Shown here piece after piece: positions 22,901-33,755 of a stretch of DNA of 64,000 nt. Positions within the stretch are counted from its first letter, which is position 1, and each line of letters starts with the position of its first letter. The translations under genes were made by a program, and so were the position numbers. Under the pieces are notes generated by a model. It worked only from the letters and a program-made list of their open reading frames with translations, made no database searches and had not been told where the DNA came from. Source of the DNA: Branchiostoma floridae (Eukaryota > Chordata > Leptocardii > Amphioxiformes > Branchiostomatidae); NCBI RefSeq assembly GCF_000003815.2, contig NC_049987.1, positions 1,326,065 to 1,390,064 on the forward strand, in the 5' to 3' direction.

Positions 22901-23508
22901 TTCGTAAGATACTGGAGGAATGCGGTTTTGCCTACATATGGAGATCTCAGATATCTCTAGGAACAAACCTATTACCTATAACCAACGCCATCAGCCAACG
23001 ATTAAAGGATATTTACATTCAAACATTTAGAACCGAAATACACAATGACAACCGGGACAAATCTTTCGGTAACAAATTACGAACCTATAGATTATTCAAG
23101 ACTATTTATAAAGAAGAAGAATATCTGATGGTGAAAAACATACAGCACAGAGTAGCTGTCACTAAACTCCGGATTAGTTGCCACAAGTTACATATCGAAA
23201 CTGGAAGGCACAACCGCACCCCCCTGCAGCATAGAGTCTGCCAATTTTGTGATCTACAACATGTAGAAGATGAACAGCATTTTATTTTACACTGTAAATT
23301 GTACCATAATGAACGGATTGTGCTTTATGAATATATCAGAAAAGAGTTCCCATATTTTGAACATCTTAATGCAACGGATAAATTTCTATTTTTGATGCGC
23401 CTAGACAAACCCTGTATATCAAACATTATATGTTCTTATATCTACACCTGTACAAAGAAGCGAGAAGATGTCGACCATCCTGTTAGCTTAGTACCTTCAA
23501 CTAGTTAA
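19984..23508 (+). pseudogene. LINE-ES ORF2: APE endonuclease and reverse transcriptase
   Basis: ORF2 starts at ATG 19984. The endonuclease (to about 20830) shows AWNVHGL, SLLETWS, ILLGGDLNARLGD, TVDYIIC and LFSDHCMVW, so all main catalytic blocks are present. A stretch of about 100 bp (around 21000-21100) looks inserted in the linker and ends the first frame at 21081. The RT frame (21224-22747) carries CFIDFSKAFDSVW (block A), GVRQGCNLSPTLFNLF (block B) and LLYADDLVIF (block C). A single-base loss near 22735 shifts into the last frame (to 23508), which has CQFCDLQHVEDEQHFILHC, a Cys/His motif at the C-terminus. About 1,170 residues in all, typical for the class. A CR1-group clade is likely but not settled. 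Confidence 0.85.
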
Positions 23509-23629
23509 ATTGTATCCTGTTGTTTTTTTCATATGTTTGTTATTCTGTTATCAGTCATGTCTGTTATCAGTGACCTGTACCTAGCCCGTCGAGGCATGAA
23601 TGTACAATAAAGGTCTTTCATTCATTCAT

Positions 23630-25432
23630 TATATTACGTCCACTGACCAGCCTTGCTCAATCCAATTCGTCCAGTCATCAAGACATTCTAGTATTTGGGT
23701 CGTCGTGGATCTTCCCGGTAGGAAGCCGTGTTGGTTCTCTGTAAACAGACTGTGGGCTCGCATATGATCTACGATCTCGTCTCTGATGATACTTTCCAGT
23801 ATCTTTCCTGTTACTGATGTTAAGCTCACTGGTCTATAATTACTCGGTAGTTTTTTACTTCCTTTCTTGAATATTGGCGTGATATGCCCGACTTTCCAGT
23901 CATTCGGTAACCTCCCCTCTTCTAGTGATTTATTAAAAATAATGTACAGTGGCTTTGCCAGGATTTCTGCCAGTTCCTTCAGAATTCTCGGATGAATCCC
24001 GTCTGGGCCCATGGTTTTATTCTGGTTTACCTCTTTCAGTCTCTTGCCAATGTCCTCCACTGACAGTTCAACCATAGACAGCAGTGCATTCACATTTTGT
24101 TTTTTTGCTTGTGGTATGGTGCCAGTTCTTTCCTCAGTGAACGTGCTCACAAAGAATTTATTTAAAGTTTCTGCTTTTTCTCTGTCCGTTTTTGCAATTT
24201 CGTTTCCATCATTTAGTTCTGGGATGCTCTCTCTTGTCTTGGATTTACTATTTACATATTTCCAAAACAGTTTTGGGTTGCCCTTAATGTTGTATGCCAT
24301 TTCTTTCTCGTAGTTTTTTGCTGCTTTTCTGGCTGCCCAGCGAGCTTGGTTCCTTGCCTTTGTATAGCTTTTGTAATCTTTGTCTTTTTTTTATTCTTGA
24401 TATTTCTTCCAGGCTTTTTGTTTTTTGTTCAGCTTACTTTTGAGGTCCCTGTTTCTCCATGGTAGACCTTCTTTCATTTTTAGAGTCGCTTTTGGTATGC
24501 ATTTCTCTGTGGCGTCTTTTACCCTGTCAGCAAAAAGTAGCCAACTTTCTTCTACCGATTTGCCTAGTAGGAGTTCTTCCCAGTCCGTATCAAGTTCTTG
24601 CGCCATCTGTTGATAGTCCCCCTTATTGTACTTGAAGTACTCTGGTCTAGTCTGAGACCTCTCAGCATAGCACTTATACACGAAAGACAATACAACATGA
24701 TCACTCTTCCCAATAGGTGGACTTGTCTTTATGTCTTCAACCATGTGTCCTTCATTGGTGAATATCAGATCAAGTACTAGTATGTTGCTTTCTTGACTCG
24801 GCCTATGCCTTGTAGGAAATGACACGTGTTGGAATAAATAGGCGTCTTTCGTGGCTTCGAGAAACTTATTCCCTTCACTTTTGGCCGAGCGTGTCAACCC
24901 CTCGCCTTCTCTCCAGGCTATGTCTGGGTAGTTGAAATCTCCTAGAAGTAACACATGGGTATATTTCCCCCTGTTGCAATTCTTTAGCATATTGTACAGT
25001 TTCTCATTGTTTTCCACAGTTGAGTTAGGGCTTCTGTATATTGCCATGATTAGTAATTTATCATTCTGATGGAGCTTTACCTCTACCGTAACTGCCTCCA
25101 TAGCTCTAACTTCCTCAGGCATGTCCGGTTCCCCAGCAACTAGGTTACTTCTGACATGTACTGCAACACCACGTACTCCATCCTTCATTGCATTTGTGTG
25201 CACCGTATAACCTGCTATTTGTAGATCTGCTGGTGACATTTTGAATCTTGAGTTTTTCGGGTTTAACATCAGGTGCCTCATTATCTATCACCGCAAGGTA
25301 TTCTGCTTTCTTGTTAGTTAGGTAGTCAATGTTGGTGTATAAGACTTTAATGTCTGATTTTTTTCTGCAGTTTGTTCCTTGGTTGATGTTTTCTGATTCT
25401 AAGCCTTTATCCTCCTTATTTGGAGGTTCCAC
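23630..25432 (-). pseudogene. LINE-PHD ORF2, endonuclease and RT fingers
   Basis: From 25432 on the minus strand: VLYTNIDYLTNKKAEYLAVI (endonuclease block 1), a frame change near 25200-25280, then MAIYRSPNS, LLLGDFNYPDIAW and GKSDHVVLSF (later catalytic blocks). An in-frame TAA near 24388-24390 precedes KKDKDYKSYTKARNQARWAA, which reads on in the same frame. The RT fingers follow with NKTMGPDGIHPRILKELAE, TPIFKKGSKKLPSNYRPVSL and NQHGFLPGRSTTTQILECLD. The frame is cut at 23634 after WSVDVIY and resumes at 16885. Only one frameshift and one stop were found here, so the copy is fairly young. Confidence 0.88.
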
Positions 25433-26274
25433 GGAGGGCCCCTTACTCGGTACTTCCAGTAGCCCTCCGTTTCTCGGTTTTTTTCCAGATCTTTAGCCTC
25501 TTGTACTTTTTGTTTCAACAACTCTCTTTCTTCCTTGTTAAGGTCATCACATACGCTGATGTCTCTAAACATTTCATCTGCATGCTTTAGCTTCTTGAGT
25601 CTGATCATGATTCTCTTCTTGTCATCTTTGTTCTGTAGTACCACTTTTAGGGGTCTCGGTGTTGATTCATTCTTCTTACCCAGCCGAACTGTGTTTCTAA
25701 TGTCAATCTTACCCAGTTCTAGTGGTTCAGCGAACAGCCGCTCGGCAAACCTTGTATCATGTATCCCTCTTTCTTCTGCATTTGTTTGAGTTGGCTCAGG
25801 TACTCTGTGGATGATTATATTCATCTCTCTGTTTTCTCTATCCCTTTCCTCTGTTTTGTGTTCAGCTATGGTCTTTTTAACAATTTCCTCCACCTGCCCG
25901 GTACCGGTTTCTTCCCGTGGCTTTGTCTCTTTTGTTGTACTTATTTTCTCTTCAATTTTGTCAAGTCTGTTTAGGATATTCTCCAGGATGGCATTGTTGT
26001 CTTGTTTTTCTTTCCCCCTTTTCAACATCTTATGTAGGTCATTCTTGCATCCTGTGCAAAACCAACATACATCATCCCTCTGTAGTTTACGTAGGGCCTT
26101 GAATTCACCCTGCTCAAATTTAGTACAGGTCAGGCAGTAATGTTTCTCACAACCATCGCATGTTAAGGCTTGACATCCTTTTTTATCGTCCAGGGTTTTC
26201 ATACAAATGTCACAATTCCAGATTTCTTTGCTACATTCATTCATTGTGTGCTTCACAGATTTAATGACCAGCAC
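25399..26274 (-). CDS. LINE-PHD ORF1 with PHD finger and coiled coil
   Basis: An intact frame of 291 codons. Residues about 20-80 form a PHD zinc finger: CDICMKTL, CDGCEKHYCLTC and DDVCWFCTGC supply the metal ligands. Residues about 85-155 are highly charged (RGKEKQDNNAILENILNRLD) and probably a coiled coil for trimer or multimer formation. Residues about 160-260 (MNIIIHRVPE, RNTVRLGKK, RPLKVVLQNKDDKKRIM) have the alternating pattern of an RRM-like or similar nucleic-acid-binding fold. The protein would chaperone element RNA. It overlaps the start of the ORF2 frame, as is usual in this LINE group. The host element is otherwise interrupted, so the frame is unlikely to serve transposition. Confidence 0.8.
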   Translation of the reverse strand: MLVIKSVKHTMNECSKEIWNCDICMKTLDDKKGCQALTCDGCEKHYCLTCTKFEQGEFKALRKLQRDDVCWFCTGCKNDLHKMLKRGKEKQDNNAILENILNRLDKIEEKISTTKETKPREETGTGQVEEIVKKTIAEHKTEERDRENREMNIIIHRVPEPTQTNAEERGIHDTRFAERLFAEPLELGKIDIRNTVRLGKKNESTPRPLKVVLQNKDDKKRIMIRLKKLKHADEMFRDISVCDDLNKEERELLKQKVQEAKDLEKNRETEGYWKYRVRGPPWNLQIRRIKA

Positions 26275-26399
26275 TCGTTATCTTGTACTTCGTTGTGCTT
26301 TTGTTACTGGCTATTCTTCCCTTCTCTGTAATTCCTTGTGGCTTGCTTTTCTTGAGACCTGATTCTCCACTGACTAGATGGTTATGGTCTTGCTCGTGG

Positions 26400-26600
26400 C
26401 CTTGGGCCTATGTGGTTTTTCCTACCACAGGAATTATGATGGCTTTTCCTGCCACTGGAAATCCACTTCAGTAGATCTTGCCAAATCCTATTCCCAAATC
26501 GGTGTGCACTTCTGGGCCTATGTGGTTTTTCCCACCACCGGAATATGTCATAAATTAGTATCCTTGTCCCGTGTGGCTTTTCCCACCACTGGAATTTTTG
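26400..26600 (-). repeat. Four short repeats in the LINE-PHD 5' UTR
   Basis: TATGTGGTTTTTCCYACCAC followed by MGGAAT occurs at about 26409 and 26519. Variants GATGGCTTTTCCTGCCACTG and GTGTGGCTTTTCCCACCACT lie at about 26438 and 26571. Each contains a GTGG...CCAC inverted repeat. They lie upstream of ORF1 on the minus strand and may be promoter repeats. Confidence 0.65.
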
Positions 26601-27301
26601 ATTATCCTTACAGTGTCTTGAGTCTAAATTCCCCGACACTGGGTGGAGAGGTTGAAATTAGGGACAGGAATTCAGGATGGCTTCTTCATTCAAATCTAAA
26701 CTAGAGTATAAAAATTTCCAACAGTGGCCTAAGTACTAAAAGAACCTGGCTGATCCCTATCTAGTCTAGTGCAATCAATGCACCGTCTCTGAGTTGCCTA
26801 GTAAAAATCTAAAATGCTGCGCTAGTTAGCCAACTCGATATAAAACTTCTAAACATGAGCGATACAAAATGGCTACCCTCGTGACCTAACAAAGATGCCC
26901 AATCTAAATCCTACATTAAAAGCAAAAAGTCAAACTATTGTTAAAATTTTAAGAAGAAATTACGGCTAGTAAAATACAAGGAATTTTATCCCTTACAATT
27001 TTTGTCCTACTAAGCTATGTCCAACTATTTTATCAAAAAAAAGCTACGTGTACGAACTTGTACGGGAAGACCAAGATGGCGGACAGCGTAGCGCTGTTGT
27101 CCTGCTGTTTTTGGTAAAAAAGACGGCTACCTAGCCTAAAAATCTTACAAATTTTCCAGCAGAAGTCTAACTAGTCTTTTCTTCTTCCGTTCCAGTAAAA
27201 AATCTGTGTTCGGACTATTCTAGAAAGTACGAAAAGTCAAACTTTTTCCGTTCTTCTCAGCAGCCTCAGCCAGACGTGTCTTCACTCGTTCACGCATGCG
27301 C

Positions 27302-27500
27302 AATGTCGGCGCGTAAGGAAGGAAGAAGTCTCTTCAGGATGCATCGCTCCATCAACTTAGCCAGCACAGACAGTAGAGAAATGGGTCGCATGTCGCAAAC
27401 ATCAGTTGCTCCCGCGGACTTCGGGACAGGTGCAATGTTGGCTGATTTCCATATGAGCCAAATACAACCAAAGCCATAACAGATGCCATGGCGACAGAAC
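27302..27500 (-). mobile_element. LINE-C, 5' part (RT fingers)
   Basis: The minus frame ends at 27302 with WKSANIAPVPKSAGATDVCD, then MRPISLLSVLAKLMERCILK and LLPSLRADI. These are the finger blocks (0-2) of a LINE RT. Joining LRADI at this edge to KDQYAYMRGSSTT at 15660 gives an unbroken RT, with the shared CATT (minus sense) as target duplication. Upstream of about 27500 the frame breaks up, and I cannot define the 5' end of the element. Confidence 0.8.
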
Positions 27501-30030
27501 AAAGTAAATATGATTGGCGTAAGGGAGAGATGGTAATATTCCTTACGGCAGCTCCCTGCATTGCCGCGGGATTTTGCTTCGGCCTCGTACCATGAAAGTA
27601 AAATATGACGGCTGTGCTGAGTCGTTGTCTCTCCTGATTGGTGAACGTGCTCTATTCCGTTACGTGGTACAGAATTCCTACGGTTGCTGTTATCCCGGTA
27701 ACAACGTGACAGGGGGAAAGCGGTGCCATCCAGCCAGTGGCCGAACCAGGGAAGAATGCGAGACCGGATGGCGCTGTAGGAACTTTGCGGGCACTCGTAC
27801 ATCGTTGAACGTTTTGTCCAGGATGCTGTTGATGCAAATGAGAAGCTCTTTGGCCAACTAATCTCACATTTTTCCTTTCTTCAAACCAGACAAGCTTGGT
27901 TATCATGGTCTAAGACGTGCGTTCTCTCCAATCTAAACTGGACCAAAGCAGTGAACTCTCTGGAATTTGAATGTTTACAAATTTTTAAGGTAACTAAAGG
28001 CTGTCTATCATTACCTGCGTTAGAAGTTTTTCAGTTTCATTTGGCTTTTTATTGTTTTTGTTCTGTATGTTGTAGAAAAAATCTGACTCTCATAGTATGC
28101 AACCAGCTGCATCTGTTTATGTTGTGCAGTAACTTTCTCTTTATTAGGCAATATCTTTATTAGTCAACTGAGAATTTGATGATTTATTGATAATATTTTT
28201 TATCAGATTATGATAGTTTTGCAATTTGTTAGTCTTGTAGGTTTCAATTAAACATTCCTTCCATCGATAGCGCATTGTAAGCATAAGACTATGTCGCTTC
28301 GAAAGAACGAACTACTACCTTAACTTTTTGTTGTCATCATTGGTACCCGTGTCCTCCAAATGACATGAAGCTAAAAGTTCCACTGCAATGTCACTCTTTA
28401 TCACATCCGGCTAAATTGTGTATATTTCCTTACATCTTTCCATATATGATAATGGTACTTTTTTCTTATCCTGGGTGTCATGAGCATTACCAAGTTTAAC
28501 CTTTTAGGTGGGTGGAGCTGAACGTCCTCGGCTAAGGGATATTGCGAAGGCAAGCTGGCATTCCGAATGGAAGACTTCTATATGGTTGCACAATGTGTGA
28601 AATAGTATAGTAATTGAATTCCTGGACCATTTCGCTGGGGAATGGATGTAGTGGTATTGTCAGGTCCCTCAATGTTACGGACTATGATGTTTAGTTTGAT
28701 CTTCCCTGTGAAAGTGTCTGTGAAGTTCTACATGAGGGACTGGTTACCATTACCTACTGACACGGCGTTGGCAAATTGAGTTTTTATTTCATTTTTGGCT
28801 TTCCAAATCATAGATTCTGAAGTGGTCTGGCACCTTAGTGACCGATGGACTTTGCGTCTTGCTGATCCCGATCGACGACCCGTCAAACACTTGTCTGTTT
28901 CAATTGTCAGACTGCAAAATGAAAGATGAGTAAAAAAAAAAAAACAAGCTGCCAAATTTTAAAGTAGACAAAGTAAATAAACGTTATATCAAGAGTTGAA
29001 GTGACAAAATATGGCAGCATTGATAACGAGTCCATTATTCTTGTATTGAAGAAGTACACTTGTGTTAGTCAAATTCGTTTGGTATACTGGCATCTCTTAT
29101 CAATTTGGCAACATCACTCTTGACTTCCATATTGGTGCAACTCTTACAGCTATCCGCCAAGTTTCACTTCAACTACAGTCACTATCCTGTCACTTCTACA
29201 TACAATTATTAGCTTACAACACAACCTATTAATCCATGTAGGTCTGACCATCTATGAACAAGAAAAAAATTCTTGTTCTCTTCCCCAAGAAGAGTACGTT
29301 TGACATTAACATGAAGAAAACAGCAACAGTATTTGTTATTAATGCAGAGTAAATGATTGCTGGACCTCTTAAACATGAATCAATTTGCCAGAAAAGACTT
29401 ACTGTTCTGATGTGGATTCTACTAATTTGTCGCTTTCTTTAGTTCCTTTTGCAGCTGCTTCTTTTGTACATCTAGTCAAATATATATTTTTAAAACAACC
29501 CTTTCACTTTTTGTTTCCCAAGGAGTCCATAATACGTCTACTATCGGCCGATACCTGACAACACTCTATAATAAATCTGGTGACTTAGTTTGTTGGTGCC
29601 GATCTAATGACCCTATCCCTTCACATATGAAGACGCCACCGTACCCGACTGTCTACAAAGACTCACCGTGTTAGCATCACACTGTAGTCCGAAGTAGATA
29701 CACTCAACATAGCCTGGTGTCCATTCAGGATTTGTCCAGCATCCACCTGTTAGGTTTGAGATAAAGACATGTCCCAGTCTCTGAATTATACAATATATTT
29801 TTAAAAACATACGGAGGTTGCTTACTTACTTAGGGCAGTCCGTCGGTACCGACGATGTCCTCACTGCAAGCTTTTCGCATGATCGATATCTGCTGTGACT
29901 GATCGGACCAATTCTTGTTTTGCATGTTTGTCCGCACACGCCACATCCTCTATAGTATAACAAAAAGAAAAGCAAAACATCAGCAAGATGAGTACGTGAC
30001 CTTTGCTCTCTTCTTCCTCCTGCTGGGTTG
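27500..30030. other. Non-coding, possible isolated exon at 29669-29743
   Basis: Degenerate sequence. Minus frames between 27500 and 27910 may be decayed upstream LINE-C sequence but show no motif. On the minus strand a 75-bp block near 29669-29743 is bounded by CCTAACAG and ACACG/GTGAGT and is open in one frame, so it could be an exon. There is no neighbour to link it with. A poly-A run lies near 28931-28943. Confidence 0.3.
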
Positions 30031-30867
30031 TCTGGAGTTCACTGGTGGTGGGAGTCTGCGGGGTCGGAGTGGGGACCGGACCGGTGACGGTGATGCTGCA
30101 GAGTCGGGTGAAGAGGCAACCGGCGAAGAAGCATCATAGGCACGGTCGGGGGGTCGATGTGAATAGTGGCGGTATGTGTTCCAAGCTTGAATGACCGACC
30201 TGCCAGGAGGGAGAAGTCAGAGCCGCTATCTTGTCGGAAAGGAAGTTGGAGATGAACGGTCGTGGCGTGCTCGACTGGACGGTGGGGATGTTGATGTTCC
30301 TGGGGGCCGGTACTGGCTCGCGATGCCCGGACGATTGGTTGATCTCGATGTGTACTGGACCATATCGGGATCCTTCCCAACATGATACAAAGAAGGATCC
30401 TCATTGCCATTGTCCAGTCTGTACGAAAGGGATGCGTACAAGAAAATTAATAAGGGAATGCATAGTGTTACGTATCATTCGACTGTACCATTTCACTTGT
30501 CATCATGTATCGTCACTTTGTCTTTTGATCTTGTTACATAAGTGCTACATAACTTAATCCTGCTAATAAAGTATTGAGATAAATATTCATACCATAGGGA
30601 GGTTTCCTAACTTTAAATCATTTTTTGTAGTATTAGAAAGATACATTTCCCTTTTCCGTTTAATCAGACTAAGATAATACAAATGTATATCATTTAAAAT
30701 ACATAAACATAGACATAATGTGCCTTCCGAGTATCCTTCGTGCACGTTGGAAGGAGACTTCCAGTCGATGTCTTCGGGCCAGTAGTTCGGCTTTGCTGCA
30801 GGTTTGCTGTACGATGACATGGAGTTACCAGAATTCAGAGCTCTGATCCATGCCGACGCAGTTGGCC

Positions 30868-31110
30868 TTACATCGTCGCACTTGATCTTTGGCGATGGGC
30901 ACTGGTGGTTTGTACAGCAACGTGTTCTTCACGGCAAGGTGCAGGTTCTGATAGCACCCTTTTGGTGCTCCTCGTGTCACGCTTCACCTCCGTATCCCAG
31001 AGGCAGATAATTCTCTCTAGCTTCTGTCTCCACCAGGTTTGCCGCCGCACAAGCCAGGTGTCGTGGCCTCCCTGGGTCTCCTCGTCGGACATCAGCTTCG
31101 ATGCGCACCC
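30868..31110 (-). pseudogene. Relic of the MSDEE/WR C-terminal module
   Basis: A minus frame reads MSDEETQGGHDTWLVRRQTW and then WRQKLERIICLWDTEVKRDT. The pattern (acidic MS-D/S-E-E/D, then a hydrophobic/basic strand, Trp, and a helix) is the same as in the C-terminus of the 348-aa gene at 47467-54897 and in the copy at 33756-34190. A +1 shift just before the Met breaks the upstream frame. The minus frame at 30039-30410 may be a decayed downstream part but has no recognisable motif. Confidence 0.5.
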
Positions 31111-31539
31111 TCCAGGAACTGCTGGTCCCGCTCACCGAGGACCATTTTCCCAGCTGCCCTCGAAAGTCTGGAATCAACAAATTAATTAGGTTGTTAGATA
31201 AACACATGTAGGGATGACCGTAAGACATTAGCTTGCTCATTGGTTTATCATGAAGGTTATTTCCCAAGTCTGGAAACTGTTTCTTTTTCCGTACAAAACC
31301 TTATTTAAGTTGCACTAAACTTTGGCTATATGTGCATTTTACTCAGCTTTGAGAAATCTTACATCAGTCTTACATGTTAGGGAGGAGTTCTTTAACCTCG
31401 TTGACGGTGTTAGCGTCTTGTGTTAATGCTTTTGTTGGTAGCTCCAATAAAATATTTTTGGTGTGATTTGACAAGTTATGCATGGGTTCACATGCAGTTT
31501 CATCAGGATGCTTCAAGTTGAGTTCCTCTAGACCCTCTG

Positions 31540-31890
31540 TTACAGTTATGCGAACAGCACAGATACACCTTTTTATATATTTGCATAAGGTCAACGGCAA
31601 ATAGTATAAAATAAAGTATTGAGGAGACTTTAGCTAGATCATTGACGTAAATCAAGAATAAGAGAGGACCTAAAATCTATCCCTGCGGGATAGATTAAAT
31701 TTAATTTCCTTGTATGTAGATTTAAGTATATTTAGAGTTGTGCATTGTTTCCTGTTATTCAGATGATTTTAGAACCAGGTCAATGCAGTTTCTGTAACAC
31801 CGTATGTATTTATTTTCCGGAGGAGTATGGTATGATTTACAGTATAAAAGGCTTTGGATAGATCTAAAAATATTCCGGTTCAGGATCCTC
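31540..31890 (-). pseudogene. LINE reverse-transcriptase palm relic
   Basis: Minus-strand translation gives [20 protein letters not shown] (RT block A, with the usual D-T replaced by Y-T), [12 protein letters not shown], a decayed block B, and then LYFILFAVDL where the FADD catalytic motif should be. Several stops and frame changes are present and the second catalytic Asp has been lost. It is clearly a dead CR1/L2-like RT fragment with no attached endonuclease. Confidence 0.75.
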
Positions 31891-32059
31891 CATCATGGCA
31901 GCAAAGCGGTTCTCTGCTAGCCTTCTGTGATGACTTAGAAAATAGTCAATATTATACAAAGTTAAGGTTTGTGGCAAATCTAGTTTCCATCAACAATATC
32001 AGGATTACATCGTCTTTACTTTATGCTGATTTATATAAAAAAAACCTATGACCTACCGT

Positions 32060-32165
32060 GTAAGCAGTACCAAGTCCTTCTTCGTCTGTTGCCTCGTCTA
32101 CTTGGATCCCGAAGAAGGTGGTTGCTCCAATGGACCCTGGCCTTACGGCCAAATTGCAAACAAAG
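32060..32165 (-). pseudogene. Possible hAT-like transposase exon relic
   Basis: The minus frame reads SIGATTFFGIQVDEATDEEG and ends LGTAYT followed by GTAGGT, a plausible splice donor. F-x-x-x-x-DE-[AS]-TD is the first catalytic block of hAT-type and ZMYM/ZNF862-like transposase-derived proteins. One block only, so the assignment is tentative. Confidence 0.4.
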
Positions 32166-32169
32166 TAAA

Positions 32170-33750
32170 GCAGTGGTATACATGACTTAACAAAGAAAAA
32201 AATAGCATCGTCTACAATACAAGCAAACTTATATTCGATACAAGCATGAGTGAAGGTTTGGTTGTGCAGGCGCAGTATTTCTTCTTGTGTTCTTTCCGCA
32301 GGCAATCCATTGTATTTCAAGGAGAGAAGTGAGTAGTTAATTGACAGGTGACACACTAACGAGATCAGTGCCATGCTGCAGTAACATCCTCCGTTGATGT
32401 CGTCGCCTCCCAAAGTAGCATTCTAGACCTATTTGATTTGTTGTCGAATGGCACCACGGTGATGGCACATGGGTTGGAAGCTAATCAACAAGTTTTGGAT
32501 GTGATGAGAGACGTCGTATGGAGGCTTACATGGAGTACCTCGTACTTGTCTAGAAACAAACTTTATGATGAGGTTTCTGGGCAACCGAACAACAATAATG
32601 GAAGTCTTTTTAATGCTACGCAGTTATTGTTACAAAAGCCATTGCATGTCCTTAGCCGACATCGCTCTTGCCTCATGTACATCTAGTACACCACGCGAGG
32701 ACAGATCCTTTGCCAGCTCATTTTCTTAAGGCTGATTCAATGCTGACATGCTATTCACGCCCCTTGGCCGGGGGATGTGTTCAGTTGGCCGGCGGCGCTG
32801 AAGGTGAGGCTGGCAGTGGGACTGTTGGTAGTTCCGTGGAACGTCTCCGGGTCCTCGCCGACGTGTGCCAACATGGCCACCAAGACCTTCCTGAAGACTG
32901 TTCACCTTCATGACCCGGACCAGATCTGTTCGCCCGAATAACAGGCGATTTTACGGTTTCACTTCATCTGCCTGTCCAGCGTCAGTGCATTGAGCCACCG
33001 TGGACGAGTTTCCTTGCTTCCTCGTTCGCTACTGGAGCAAGGGGAAAGACGGTAACGTCCTCTATTGGATCCCAATACACAACAAAAGTTACCAAATATA
33101 TTATCAGCCATAGCCAGAAAGACAATAATATTATAATTCTGCCACCTTTACACCCACCACCGAATTTTCCACGAGCCGTTTCGGCGATTAATGACATAAA
33201 GTAACATTTTTATACCATGTTACACAATAGATACAACAAGATAATAAAAAAAATACATATTGGTGGAATTGATTAACTAGATACAGTTAAGTACAACAGA
33301 GCAGGTTAGTCCAATGATATTTCAACTGTATCTTCTGTGCCCTAAACTCCTCTGCTGCTCTTTAAGAACTCCACTCAGCTCACAACCCTGAGCCGTTCGA
33401 TTGCCGTCTTCAGCTGCCCACGGCCTGCTACCCTCGAGTACCGCTAGTGTTGTCCTCACTCCGTCCCTTCGTTGCACGGCCACAGACGTAATCTCAACAG
33501 TCGTTCCTCAGGTCCTGACGCTACAGAAGTCCCCGCTAGGCTAGCCCGGATCAATTAGAATAGATTCAAAACAAAAAAATCAAACGAGACAAATCAAACG
33601 AGACATTCTTGTATAGAAATTATCATCTTGTACAGAAATTATCATATCTACTTTACATCACAATTTCTTCATGTCACTATATTTCTAGAGTTCAGTCATC
33701 TTCAAATGTATCTTTAAAGCTATCAATTTCTCTTTATTGAACTGCGTGAG
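32170..33750. other. Degenerate, no supported gene
   Basis: Open frames at 32438-32686 (plus), 32726-32911 and 32982-33197 (minus) lack recognisable motifs. A short direct duplication (CAAATCAAACGAGACA) lies at about 33575-33605. Confidence 0.35.
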
Positions 33751-33755
33751 CTTCA

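Larger units (their letters stand above)
16886..23629 (+). mobile_element. Esterase-type LINE (LINE-ES), nearly full length
   Basis: The plus-strand element begins AAACCAAGATGGCGGCGACG and ends in AATAAAGG plus an (ATTC)n tail (about 23617-23629). TATAT at 16881-16885 and 23630-23634 is the probable target duplication. It interrupts the RT palm of LINE-PHD exactly between VDVI/Y and LDFQKAF, which rejoin in frame if the insert is removed. It has a 5' UTR of about 0.2-0.6 kb, ORF1 (zinc ribbon, coiled coil, SGNH-esterase-like domain, Pro-rich tail), a spacer of about 330 bp and ORF2 (endonuclease, RT, C-terminal Cys/His motif). A handful of frameshifts and stops and a 311-bp gap are the only damage. 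It is the youngest layer of the nest. Confidence 0.88.
15661..27301 (-). mobile_element. PHD-type CR1-like LINE (LINE-PHD), split by LINE-ES
   Basis: The minus-strand element occupies 27301-23630 and 16885-15661. The intervening 6.7 kb is a later plus-strand insertion. Without it the element is about 4.9 kb, close to full length. It has a roughly 1-kb 5' UTR with repeats, ORF1 with a PHD finger (26274-25399), ORF2 with endonuclease and RT, and a 3' tail of four AGTAG units (15661-15680, plus sense). It is flanked by AATG at 15657-15660 and 27302-27305, a 4-bp target duplication inside LINE-C. A gap (15873-16013) hides part of the C-terminus. Few disabling changes remain, so it is younger than LINE-C. 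Confidence 0.85.

Noticed and set aside
25535-26140. Plus-strand Ser/Cys/Phe-rich frames
   Set aside because: Antisense shadows of the PHD-type ORF1 on the minus strand.
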